The translations under genes were made by a program, and so were the position numbers. The notes under the pieces are model-generated. The model ran no database searches. It was not told the DNA's origin and was given only the letters and a program-made list of their open reading frames with translations. Below, one piece after another: positions 1 to 6,181 of a stretch of 6,301 bases of DNA (positions are counted from its first letter, which is position 1; every line of letters starts with the position of its first letter). The DNA comes from Candidatus Aminicenantes bacterium UBA4085 (lineage in GTDB: Bacteria > Acidobacteriota > Aminicenantia > Aminicenantales > UBA4085): the NCBI GenBank assembly GCA_002383325.1, contig DFYJ01000124.1, positions 1 to 6,301 on the forward strand. Reading direction: 5' to 3'.

Positions 1-197
1 TGGAGACGCGGCCGGCCTGGGCTCCGCCGGGCCCCGAGGGCGCTGCGGTCGTCGTCCTCGAGCCCGCGGCCGCCGGACGGCCGTCGCTCCTGACCTTGGA
101 TCTGCCGGCCGCGGCCGGGACGATCGATGATATCCTACTTGCCTTGGGCCTGCCGGCCTGGACCGTCAGCTGTCCCGGAAGCCGTGAATGCCCATGA
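1..197 (+). CDS. C-terminal fragment of an unidentified protein, possibly ketosynthase-like
   Basis: The left edge cuts this gene; the first whole codon is at base 3 and the last 64 residues precede a TGA at 195-197. The tail is rich in Ala, Pro and Gly. It contains PEGAAVVVLEP near its start, which loosely resembles the GEGA-x-x-LVLE strand of beta-ketoacyl synthases. A full FabF would continue about 190 residues beyond that strand, whereas this protein ends about 50 residues later. It therefore fits better, if at all, with the short ketosynthase-like (chain-length-factor-like) proteins of aryl-polyene-type clusters. The stop codon lies inside the start region of the next gene (overlap of 10 bases with the ATG at 188, or a 4-base ATGA overlap with the ATG at 194), so the two are very probably co-translated. 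That an open frame ends here in register with the next start is clear; the family assignment is a weak guess. Confidence 0.5.
   Translation, partial: ETRPAWAPPGPEGAAVVVLEPAAAGRPSLLTLDLPAAAGTIDDILLALGLPAWTVSCPGSRECP
176..181 (+). promoter_or_regulatory. Ribosome binding site of the first radical SAM gene
   Basis: CGGAAG lies 6 bases before the ATG at 188 and 12 bases before the ATG at 194. The spacing favours 188 as the start, although the 194 ATG would give the classic ATGA stop/start overlap seen at two other junctions of this operon. The two choices differ by only two residues. The site is inside the coding region of the preceding gene. Confidence 0.45.
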
Positions 198-1417
198 AAT
201 GGAAAATCATCTATCCTCGCTGGCGCAAGCTCCGCCTTCAAACGCCCTTCCACCTCCCGCCTCACGGCCCGATCGTCTTCGCGGCGGCTCTGCCGGCGGG
301 ATTGGAGGTCGAGCTCGTCGACGCCAATGTCAGCCCCCTGGCGCTCGACGACAGCCTCGATCTGGTCGCCCTGTCGATCATGCTGACGGCTCAGCTCCCG
401 CAGGCCCTGGAGATCGCGGCGGCCTACCGAGGCCGCGGCATCCCGGTTCTGGCGGGAGGGATCGCCGTGACCCTCCACCACCGCGAGCTGGAGGGCCTTT
501 TCGACTCGATCTTCCTGGGCGAAGCCGAAGGCCGGATGGAGGAGGTCGTTGCCGACGCGCGGCAGGGTCGGCTCAAGCCCGTCTACGATTTTCTCCGTCT
601 CTATCCCGATCTGAATCTGGTCGGCCCGGCCCGCCGGGACATCCTGGACCGGGACGCCTATATCTACCGGGGCGTCCGGATGGCCGATCTGGTCCATGCC
701 TCCCGAGGCTGCCGCTTTAACTGCTTCCCCTGCTGCACGGGCTATCTTGGGGGCAAGGTCTTCCGGCCCCGCCCCCTGGACCGGGTGGTGGAGGAGATTG
801 CGGGCATCGACAATGACCGACTGTTCATCGTCGACAACTCCCTGGCCCAGGACGCCGGCTGGGAGGAAGACCTGTTCAGGGCCCTGGCGCCCCTCAAGAA
901 GACCTGGGTCAGCCATCCGATCGAGGAGAACGATCATCTTCTGGACCTGGCCCGCGAGGCCGGATGCTGGTACGTCTACCAGGCCGTCTTCGACACCTCC
1001 GAAACCATCCGCCGGCGCGTCCGGAGGTATCACGATCACGGCATCCGGGTCGAGGGCACGGTCATCCTCGGCACCGACGATCAGGATGTCGACGGGATCA
1101 AGCGGCTCATCGATTTCCTGCTGGAGATCGACCTCGACCTGGCCGAGTTCACCATCATGACCCCCTTCGCCCAGTCGCCCATCCGCGGCCGTCTGGCCGC
1201 GGAAGGCCGCATCCTGAGCGACCGCTACGAGGATTACACCTGCGACAAGGCCGTCTTTCGGCCGCGGCGCATGACCCCCGGCGAGCTGGAGGAGATGTAC
1301 GACTACGCTTGGCGGACGTTCTACGCCGGGGAGTCCCAGGAGCTGAAGATGGGCAAGCTCTATCTGGAGGTCCTGCGGCGGGACGGCCGCTTCGCCGGCC
1401 GGGCGCGGAGAGGTTGA
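188..1417 (+). CDS. B12-binding radical SAM protein 1
   Basis: This 409-residue protein has the two-domain layout of cobalamin-dependent radical SAM enzymes. Residues about 5-130 form a Rossmann-like B12-binding domain: a VDANVSP turn at 44-50, a GG pair at 90-91 and LGEAEG at 110-115, matching the usual 'GG...GEGE' pattern. The radical SAM core follows, with SRGC leading into C175, C179 and C182 (CX3CX2C), which should ligate the [4Fe-4S] cluster that cleaves S-adenosylmethionine. An extra Cys183 sits directly after the third ligand. The DXHXXG axial-ligand motif of methionine synthase is absent, as in many members of this superfamily. Such enzymes methylate unactivated carbon or form C-C bonds and ring systems; the substrate here is unknown. 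From its neighbours (ACP, ketosynthase, acyltransferase) a lipid-like substrate is inferred. The start is at 188 or 194. A three-base gap separates it from the next gene. The domain assignment is firm, the reaction is not. Confidence 0.9.
   Translation: MPMKWKIIYPRWRKLRLQTPFHLPPHGPIVFAAALPAGLEVELVDANVSPLALDDSLDLVALSIMLTAQLPQALEIAAAYRGRGIPVLAGGIAVTLHHRELEGLFDSIFLGEAEGRMEEVVADARQGRLKPVYDFLRLYPDLNLVGPARRDILDRDAYIYRGVRMADLVHASRGCRFNCFPCCTGYLGGKVFRPRPLDRVVEEIAGIDNDRLFIVDNSLAQDAGWEEDLFRALAPLKKTWVSHPIEENDHLLDLAREAGCWYVYQAVFDTSETIRRRVRRYHDHGIRVEGTVILGTDDQDVDGIKRLIDFLLEIDLDLAEFTIMTPFAQSPIRGRLAAEGRILSDRYEDYTCDKAVFRPRRMTPGELEEMYDYAWRTFYAGESQELKMGKLYLEVLRRDGRFAGRARRG
1407..1413 (+). promoter_or_regulatory. 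Ribosome binding site that fixes a GTG start
   Basis: GGAGAGG, inside the last codons of the first radical SAM gene, lies 7 bases before the GTG at 1421. It supports that GTG as the true start, because the reading frame has no ATG until codon 180. Confidence 0.65.
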
Positions 1418-1420
1418 GCC

Positions 1421-2773
1421 GTGGCTAAAGCCGTCCTGATCTCCGCGAACCCGACCCGGGCCCCGTTCCCCATCTACCCCATCGGGCTGGGATACATCGC
1501 CGCGGCCTGCACGGCGGCCGGCCACGAGGCCCTGCAGCTGGATATCCTGGCGGACGGCCCGGACGGGCTCCTGGAGGAGATCCGCCGGTCCGGCGCGGAT
1601 GTCATCGGGCTGTCCATCCGCAACACCGACAATTGCGACAGCGTCGACTACGCCTCCAACGTGGACTTCTACGCCGGCCTGGTAGCCCGGCTCCGGTCCG
1701 CTTCCCAGGCCCCGATCGTGCTGGGCGGCAGCGGTTTCTCCCTCTATCCCCAGGCCCTCCTGAGCCGGACTGGCGCTGATTACGGCGTTGTCGGCGAGGG
1801 GGAGACCGCCTTCGCCGAGCTCCTGGACGGCTGGGACGCCGGCCGCCGCCCTCCCTGCGGGCTAATCCGGTCTTCCCAAGACGCTCTCCTCACGGATTTT
1901 GGCGCTCCCGAAAGGCCGCCGCGGTTGGTCGCGCATTATCTTCCTTTCGGCGGCTTGATGAGCGTGCAGACCAAGCGGGGCTGCCCGCATGCCTGCGGCT
2001 ACTGCTCCTACCCGATCCTGGAAGGGCGGACCCTCCGCTGCCGGGACGTCGATGAGGTCGTCGAGGAATGCCGCGACCTCGTCGGCCGCAGCGGGGCCGA
2101 ATTCATCTTCTTCACGGACTCGGTGTTCGACGATCCGCAAGGCCAGTTCTTGAGGCTGGCCGAGGGCATCGTCCGGGCCGGCTTGAGCTTCCGCTGGACG
2201 GGCTTCTTCCGGCCCCGGAAAGGCTGGCGGCGCGAGGAGGTAGCCCTGCTCAAGCGCTCCGGCCTGGCCTGCGTCGAATGGGGCACCGACGCCGCCTCGG
2301 ACACGACCTTGGCCGGATTGAGCAAGGGCTTCGACTGGGCTGCGGTCGCGGAGAGCAACGAGCTTTTCGCCGAGCAGGACATCGCCAACGGACACTACGT
2401 CATCTTCGGAGGCCCCGGCGAGACGGCGGCCACCGTCGACGAGGGACTGGCCAACCTGGACGGCCTCCGGCACAGCGTCGTCTTCGCCTTCCTCGGGATC
2501 CGGATCATCCCCGGGACCGACATCTGGCGGCTCTCCCGCCGCGAGGGCCTGATCGGGGACGATTGGGACAGTTTGCGCGAGACCTTCTATTTCTCCCCCC
2601 TGGTCGGGCGCGGCGAGGTCGACGTCCGGATTCGGCGATCCTTCGGCGGCGACATCAGCCGCATCTATCCCACGGGCGGCACCGAGGCCGTCATCGCCAG
2701 CCTGCACCGGCGGGGCCTGAAGGGGCCTCTCTGGGACTACGTCCTCAAGGCCCGCCGCCGGGTCCGGAGCTGA
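1421..2773 (+). CDS. B12-binding radical SAM protein 2, lipid-biosynthesis type
   Basis: This 450-residue protein starts at GTG. The first in-frame ATG is codon 180, after the whole B12 domain, so the GTG start is needed. The N-terminal cobalamin-binding domain shows YPIGLGYIAAA near 19-29, DILADG at 41-46 (Leu where methionine synthase has its axial His), GLSIRNTDN at 63-71, LGGSGFS at 101-107 and GEGE at 125-128. A linker of about 50 residues leads to TKRGC and the cluster motif C188, C192, C195, followed by SYPILEGR, FFTDSVFDDP, WGTDAASD and FGGPGET (329-335). The IRN(T/I)D, GG(S/A)G, TKRGC, EGR and GTD signatures together match, from memory, the group labelled 'lipid biosynthesis B12-binding/radical SAM protein', which often lies beside FabF and ACP genes in anaerobes. 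That makes it the best family-level clue to the operon's role. The expected chemistry is radical methylation or carbon-carbon bond formation on an acyl-type substrate; which one is not visible. Confidence 0.9.
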   Translation: MAKAVLISANPTRAPFPIYPIGLGYIAAACTAAGHEALQLDILADGPDGLLEEIRRSGADVIGLSIRNTDNCDSVDYASNVDFYAGLVARLRSASQAPIVLGGSGFSLYPQALLSRTGADYGVVGEGETAFAELLDGWDAGRRPPCGLIRSSQDALLTDFGAPERPPRLVAHYLPFGGLMSVQTKRGCPHACGYCSYPILEGRTLRCRDVDEVVEECRDLVGRSGAEFIFFTDSVFDDPQGQFLRLAEGIVRAGLSFRWTGFFRPRKGWRREEVALLKRSGLACVEWGTDAASDTTLAGLSKGFDWAAVAESNELFAEQDIANGHYVIFGGPGETAATVDEGLANLDGLRHSVVFAFLGIRIIPGTDIWRLSRREGLIGDDWDSLRETFYFSPLVGRGEVDVRIRRSFGGDISRIYPTGGTEAVIASLHRRGLKGPLWDYVLKARRRVRS

Positions 2774-2774
2774 C

Positions 2775-4199
2775 ATGGGCCGCATCGTCCTCGTCCAGCC
2801 GCTGGGCACGAACTGGGAGCCGGGCCGGAAGGATATGTCCCGGATCGCCAACATCATGCCGCCCATCGGACTCTGCTCGCTGGCGGCCTGGGTCGAGCGC
2901 TTCGGCCATCAGGCGGAGATCCTGGACTTCTACGCCTACCCGGAAGCGGAAGCCGGCCTCATCGACCGCTTGCGGGCTGCCAAGCCGGATTTCGTCGGCT
3001 TCTCCGTGACCACCTCCGGTTTTCTCGATGCCGCCCGGCTGGCCCGGCGGGTCAAGGCCGAGACGGGGCTGAGGACGGTCTTCGGGGGCGTCCACGTCTC
3101 CGCGCTCGCGCCCCGGCTGATGCGGGACTATCCCGAGATCGACTTGGCCGTCTCCGGAGAGGGCGAGCAGGCCCTGCGGGAGATCCTGGACCGGGACGGC
3201 CGACCGCCGTTCGGCGTCGGCGGCATCCATTACCGGGAGGGAGAGGATATCGCCTGTTCGGGAGCGGGGCAGAAGCTGCCGGACCTCGATCAGCTGCCCT
3301 TCCCCGATTACGGGAAGCTGAGCGGATTTCCGGACCGCTACAAGCTGCCGCTGTTCAGCTACCCCAAGGCGCCGGGCACGATCGCCGTCACCAGCCGCGG
3401 CTGCGTCTTCCAGTGCACGTACTGCGACCGCTCGGTCTTCGGCCGCTCTTACCGCTACCACAGCTCCGAGTATCTGATCGAATGGTTCGGGCTGCTCCGC
3501 CAACGCTACGGCATCCGTCACCTGAACCTCTATGACGACAACATGACCCTCCGGCGGGAGCGGGTCCTGAGCCTGTGCGAAGCGCTGGCCCGGTCCGGAC
3601 TGGGCCTGAGCTTCAACTGCGCGTCCCGCCCCGAGGCGCTCGACATGGAGCTGCTGAAGGCGATCAAGCGGGCCGGCGGCTGGACGATCAGTCTGGGCAT
3701 CGAGAGCGGGGACTGGGAGGTTCTTCGCCGGCACCGCAGCCAAGCGGTCGACCTTGGGACGATGCGCGAGCGGATCGGCCTGATCCGCAAGGCCGGCCTG
3801 CGGGTCAAGGGCCTGTTCATGATCGGCCTGCCCGGCGAGACCGAGGCCAGCCTGGCCCGGACCAGGGACTTCATCCTCAGTCTTCCCCTGGACGAGTTCA
3901 ATCTGACCAAATTCACGCCTTTCCCCGGGGCCTCCTGCTACGCCGGCCTGGCCGGAGAGGGGACCCTCGTGGACAATTGGGAGCTGGCCAACTGCGTCAA
4001 TGCCTTGTTCATCCCGAACGGCCTGACGGCGGCCAAGATCGACGACATGTTCAAGGAGATCTACCGGCGCTATTACCAGCGGCCGCGGGTGCTGGCCCGC
4101 TACATTCCGATGCTCTGGAAATCCCCCGACAGCTGGCTCCGGTTCGTCCGGAACCTGCCGGATTTTCTGCAAGTGCGCCGCGATTACCGGGAGAAGTAG
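2775..4199 (+). CDS. B12-binding radical SAM protein 3, BchE-like architecture
   Basis: This 474-residue protein starts at an ATG one base after the previous stop, with GGAG at 2766-2769 as ribosome binding site. The N-terminal B12 domain includes MPPIGLCSLAAW (28-39), the strand ending in Asp51 without a DXHXXG histidine, FGGVHVS (103-109) and GEGE (128-131). A short linker with LPFPDY-type residues, common in this superfamily, precedes TSRGC and the ligands C210, C214 and C217. The core continues through LYDDNMT, LGIESGD and FMIGLPGET (348-356). The region after about residue 400 is basic and aromatic, with RRYYQRPRV and a final DYREK; no certain membrane helix is seen. The architecture is that of the large BchE-like group, which includes ring-forming cyclases and many C- and P-methylases. 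There is no chlorophyll gene nearby, so a role in magnesium-porphyrin cyclisation is not supported. It is not a recent copy of either upstream gene: the motifs differ throughout. Confidence 0.9.
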   Translation: MGRIVLVQPLGTNWEPGRKDMSRIANIMPPIGLCSLAAWVERFGHQAEILDFYAYPEAEAGLIDRLRAAKPDFVGFSVTTSGFLDAARLARRVKAETGLRTVFGGVHVSALAPRLMRDYPEIDLAVSGEGEQALREILDRDGRPPFGVGGIHYREGEDIACSGAGQKLPDLDQLPFPDYGKLSGFPDRYKLPLFSYPKAPGTIAVTSRGCVFQCTYCDRSVFGRSYRYHSSEYLIEWFGLLRQRYGIRHLNLYDDNMTLRRERVLSLCEALARSGLGLSFNCASRPEALDMELLKAIKRAGGWTISLGIESGDWEVLRRHRSQAVDLGTMRERIGLIRKAGLRVKGLFMIGLPGETEASLARTRDFILSLPLDEFNLTKFTPFPGASCYAGLAGEGTLVDNWELANCVNALFIPNGLTAAKIDDMFKEIYRRYYQRPRVLARYIPMLWKSPDSWLRFVRNLPDFLQVRRDYREK

Positions 4200-4207
4200 G
4201 GCCGGGC

Positions 4208-4960
4208 ATGGACGGCGCGGCGATCCGGATCCTGGTCCTTCTGCCGTACTTCAACAACGGCCGGACCGCGGCCGGGGTGGCGGCCGGCGTCCTGGACCAA
4301 GGCTGGCCGCTTCTGGCGGTCAACGACGGCTCCACGGATGACGGCCCCGCCTCGCTGGCCGGGCTGCCGATCCAGCGGATCGATTTTCCCCGCAACAAGG
4401 GCAAGGGCCGGGCCATCCGGGCGGGCCTGCTCTGGGCCCGGGATCACGGCTACAGCCACGTCATCTCCATCGACGCCGACGGTCAGCATTTCCCCGCGGA
4501 CATCGGGCGGCTGGCCGAGAGGGTCCGGGCCTTTCCCAACCGCCTGATCGTCGGCCGGCGGGGCTTCCGGGACGATGCGCCCGGAGCCAGCCGCTTCGGC
4601 CGGCGCTGGTCCAACATGTGGGTGCGCATCGCCTCGGGGGGCCGGACGCCGGATTCGCAGAGCGGGTTCCGGGCCTATCCGGTGGCGCCGCTGGCCGGGC
4701 GGAAGTACCTGGGAAGCCGCTACGAGTTCGAGGTCGAGATCCTGGTCCGCGCCGTCTGGGCCGGCCTGGGCCTGGATTGGGTGGATGTCGGGACGCGCTA
4801 CGATCCCCCCTCCGGACGGGTCTCCCATTTCCGGCCTTTCAAGGACAATCTCCGCATTTCCCTCATGTACACGGCCCTGGTTTCCCGCCGATTCCTTCCG
4901 ATTCCCTTCCGCCGCTGGGCGGCGCCGCCGCCTCCCTCGTCCGGTGGCGGGAAACCATGA
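4208..4960 (+). CDS. Family 2 glycosyltransferase (GT-A fold)
   Basis: This 250-residue protein is an inverting GT2-type glycosyltransferase. The start is the ATG at 4208, 8 bases after the previous stop, with AGGG at 4198-4201 placed 6 bases upstream; the same frame is open further upstream but lies within the preceding gene. Key motifs are VNDGSTD (38-44, nucleotide-sugar binding), NKGKG (63-67), the metal-binding DADGQH (89-94) and DSQSGFR (149-155), an acceptor-site signature shared with dolichyl-phosphate-sugar synthase-like enzymes. No transmembrane helix pair follows the catalytic domain, so it probably acts at the cytoplasmic face of the membrane. The C-terminus ends in a Pro/Gly-rich tail (APPPPSSGGGKP) that looks disordered. 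Its stop overlaps the acyltransferase start by four bases. Similar GT2 enzymes sit next to, or fused with, LpxL-like acyltransferases in aryl-polyene-type clusters, so glycosylation of the lipid product or its carrier is the likely role. The sugar donor and acceptor are unknown. Confidence 0.88.
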   Translation: MDGAAIRILVLLPYFNNGRTAAGVAAGVLDQGWPLLAVNDGSTDDGPASLAGLPIQRIDFPRNKGKGRAIRAGLLWARDHGYSHVISIDADGQHFPADIGRLAERVRAFPNRLIVGRRGFRDDAPGASRFGRRWSNMWVRIASGGRTPDSQSGFRAYPVAPLAGRKYLGSRYEFEVEILVRAVWAGLGLDWVDVGTRYDPPSGRVSHFRPFKDNLRISLMYTALVSRRFLPIPFRRWAAPPPPSSGGGKP

Positions 4961-5886
4961 GCGCCCCTCAGCCGTCGCCCCGTTACGGCCGCCGTGCGGG
5001 CCACCGCATCTTTCAGTGGCTGATCCGCCGCTTCGGCGTGGGGCCCGCTTACGCCGTCCTGGTCCCGGTCATCGCTTACTACGTCTTCCTCCGGCCGAGC
5101 GCGCGGCGGGCGGCCCGGCCTTACCTGGCCCGGCGCTTTCCCGGGAGCGGCCGGCGGGACCGGCTGCGGCGGACGTTCCGCCATTACTACCAGTTCGGTC
5201 TCTGCTTGATCGATCAGGCGGCCGCCGGGATCCTCGGCCCGGAGCGTCTGCGGATCGATTTTCCCGACGACGCGGAGATGCGGCGCCTGGACGGCGAAGG
5301 CCGCGGCATGGTCTTCATCCCCAGCCATATCGGCGTCTGGCAGCGGGCCATATCGGCCCTCGGCTTTCTGCGCCGCGCGGTCTTCCTCCATCTCCGACGG
5401 GAGGCCGCCTCGGAGTCCATGGGGCTGACCGAGCTGGAGGACGCCGATGTGCGCATCGTCTCCCCGGACGGCTTTCTGGGCGGCGTCCCCGAGTTGAGTT
5501 CGGCCCTGTCGCATGGTAACATGGTCGCGGTCATGGGCGATCGCGGCTACGGGTCGGCGGCCTGCGCGAGAGCCGGTTTTTTGGGAAGCCCCGCTCCCTT
5601 TCCGCTGTTGCCTTACCACTTGGCGCTGACGACGGACAGCGATATCGTCATCTTCTTGACCGCCCGGACCGGCCGCCTGCGCTTTCGTCTGCGGGCGCAC
5701 ATCCTGCGGATGAACCCGGAGAGGCGGTCCCTGGAGAAGAGCGAGGCGCGGCTCGATCTTCTGCGCCGGTATGTCGGGCTCCTGGAAGACCATCTCCGGG
5801 AGTACCCGTTCGCCTGGTTCAATTTTTTCGATTTTTGGGCCGGCGAGCCCAAGCCGGCCGAGGCCGGCGGACGTCACGCGGTCTGA
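4957..5886 (+). CDS. LpxL/HtrB-like acyltransferase
   Basis: This 309-residue protein starts at the ATG that overlaps the glycosyltransferase stop (ATGA, 4957-4960), which implies translational coupling. An N-terminal hydrophobic stretch (about 31-45) is the single membrane anchor typical of lipid A late acyltransferases. It is followed by a basic segment and the catalytic region PSHIGVWQ at 122-129. The usual HX4D/E active site reads His124-X4-Gln129 here, so the acidic partner is replaced by an amide. Downstream are MGDRGYG (193-199) and a C-terminal FAWFNFFDFW segment, both typical of the cluster-associated branch of this family. It would transfer an acyl chain from ACP or CoA to a hydroxyl or sugar at the inner membrane. 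With the ACP next door and the glycosyltransferase before it, the acyl donor is plausibly the operon's own ACP-bound product. The family is clear; normal catalysis is less certain because of Gln129. Confidence 0.85.
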   Translation: MSAPQPSPRYGRRAGHRIFQWLIRRFGVGPAYAVLVPVIAYYVFLRPSARRAARPYLARRFPGSGRRDRLRRTFRHYYQFGLCLIDQAAAGILGPERLRIDFPDDAEMRRLDGEGRGMVFIPSHIGVWQRAISALGFLRRAVFLHLRREAASESMGLTELEDADVRIVSPDGFLGGVPELSSALSHGNMVAVMGDRGYGSAACARAGFLGSPAPFPLLPYHLALTTDSDIVIFLTARTGRLRFRLRAHILRMNPERRSLEKSEARLDLLRRYVGLLEDHLREYPFAWFNFFDFWAGEPKPAEAGGRHAV

Positions 5887-5917
5887 CGGGAAGAGGACAA
5901 GAAGGGAGAAGAAGCCC
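5887..5917 (+). promoter_or_regulatory. Purine-rich leader and strong ribosome binding site of the ACP gene
   Basis: This 31-base spacer is the only real intergenic gap in the window. It is almost all purine and contains AGGGAG at 5903-5908, nine bases before the ATG at 5918. It is the best Shine-Dalgarno sequence here and probably gives the carrier protein a higher translation rate than the enzymes around it. No inverted repeat or promoter-like boxes are seen in it. Confidence 0.6.
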
Positions 5918-6181
5918 ATGGAGCTGAAGCGCAGGCTCAAGGAACTGATCATCAGAGAGCTCAAGCTGGCCAACGTGACGGTCGACGACATCGCCGACGA
6001 CGGGCCGCTGTTCGGCCCCGACAGCGCCCTGGGCCTGGATTCCCTCGATGCGGTCGAGCTTGTGGTGCTGCTGCAGAAGGAGTTCGGCGTCGAGGTCGGA
6101 GATCGCGAAACCGCGACCGCCGCCTTCACTTCGATCGATTCGCTGGCCGCCTTCCTGGCGCAGAAGATGCCCCCAGGATGA
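5918..6181 (+). CDS. Acyl carrier protein
   Basis: This 87-residue, acidic carrier protein holds the phosphopantetheine site GLDSLDAVEL at 39-48, with Ser42 (codon 6041-6043) as the residue to be modified by a phosphopantetheinyl transferase. An N-terminal helix (about 2-18), the PLFGPDSALGLDS loop, helix II beginning at the serine (VELVVLLQKEFGVEV) and a final helix (IDSLAAFLAQ) give the standard four-helix pattern and normal length. The frame is open upstream, but the ATG at 5918 is chosen because it follows a strong ribosome binding site and gives the correct family length. The FGPD.LGLDS form with helix II ending in EFGV resembles the dedicated ACPs of aryl-polyene and similar secondary lipid pathways more than housekeeping AcpP (inference from memory). 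Its stop overlaps the ketosynthase start by four bases, so carrier and condensing enzyme are coupled. Confidence 0.93.
   Translation: MELKRRLKELIIRELKLANVTVDDIADDGPLFGPDSALGLDSLDAVELVVLLQKEFGVEVGDRETATAAFTSIDSLAAFLAQKMPPG

Noticed and set aside
127..720. Plus-strand open frames overlapping the first radical SAM gene in other phases (127-720, 696-1160, 964-1428)
   Set aside because: They are low-complexity Pro/Arg/Gly/Ser-rich shadows without domains; the frame starting at 188 contains the B12 domain and CX3CX2C motif.
2068..3009. Alternative-frame open reading frame spanning the junction of the second and third radical SAM genes
   Set aside because: It is Arg/Pro/Gly-rich with no motif and conflicts with two well-supported genes.
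2745..4172. Long open frame on the minus strand opposite the third radical SAM gene, and similar ones at 1862-2866 and 4798-6129
   Set aside because: The GC-rich codon pattern keeps the antisense frame open. The translations are Ala/Gly/Pro/Asp/Gln-rich with no recognisable domain, while the plus-strand frames carry clear catalytic motifs.
2775..4199. Third radical SAM protein as the magnesium-protoporphyrin ester cyclase BchE
   Set aside because: The architecture is shared by a very large superfamily, and no chlorophyll or bacteriochlorophyll gene is adjacent.
4909..4922. Small inverted repeat CCGCC-gctg-GGCGG near the end of the glycosyltransferase gene as a terminator or regulatory hairpin
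   Set aside because: The 5-base stem is expected by chance at this GC content, has no U-tract after it, and lies within coding sequence just before a translationally coupled gene.
4208..4960. Glycosyltransferase as a dolichyl/polyprenyl-phosphate mannose synthase
   Set aside because: The motifs fit the broad GT2 group, but there is no C-terminal membrane domain, and the coupling to an acyltransferase and ACP points to a cluster-specific role.
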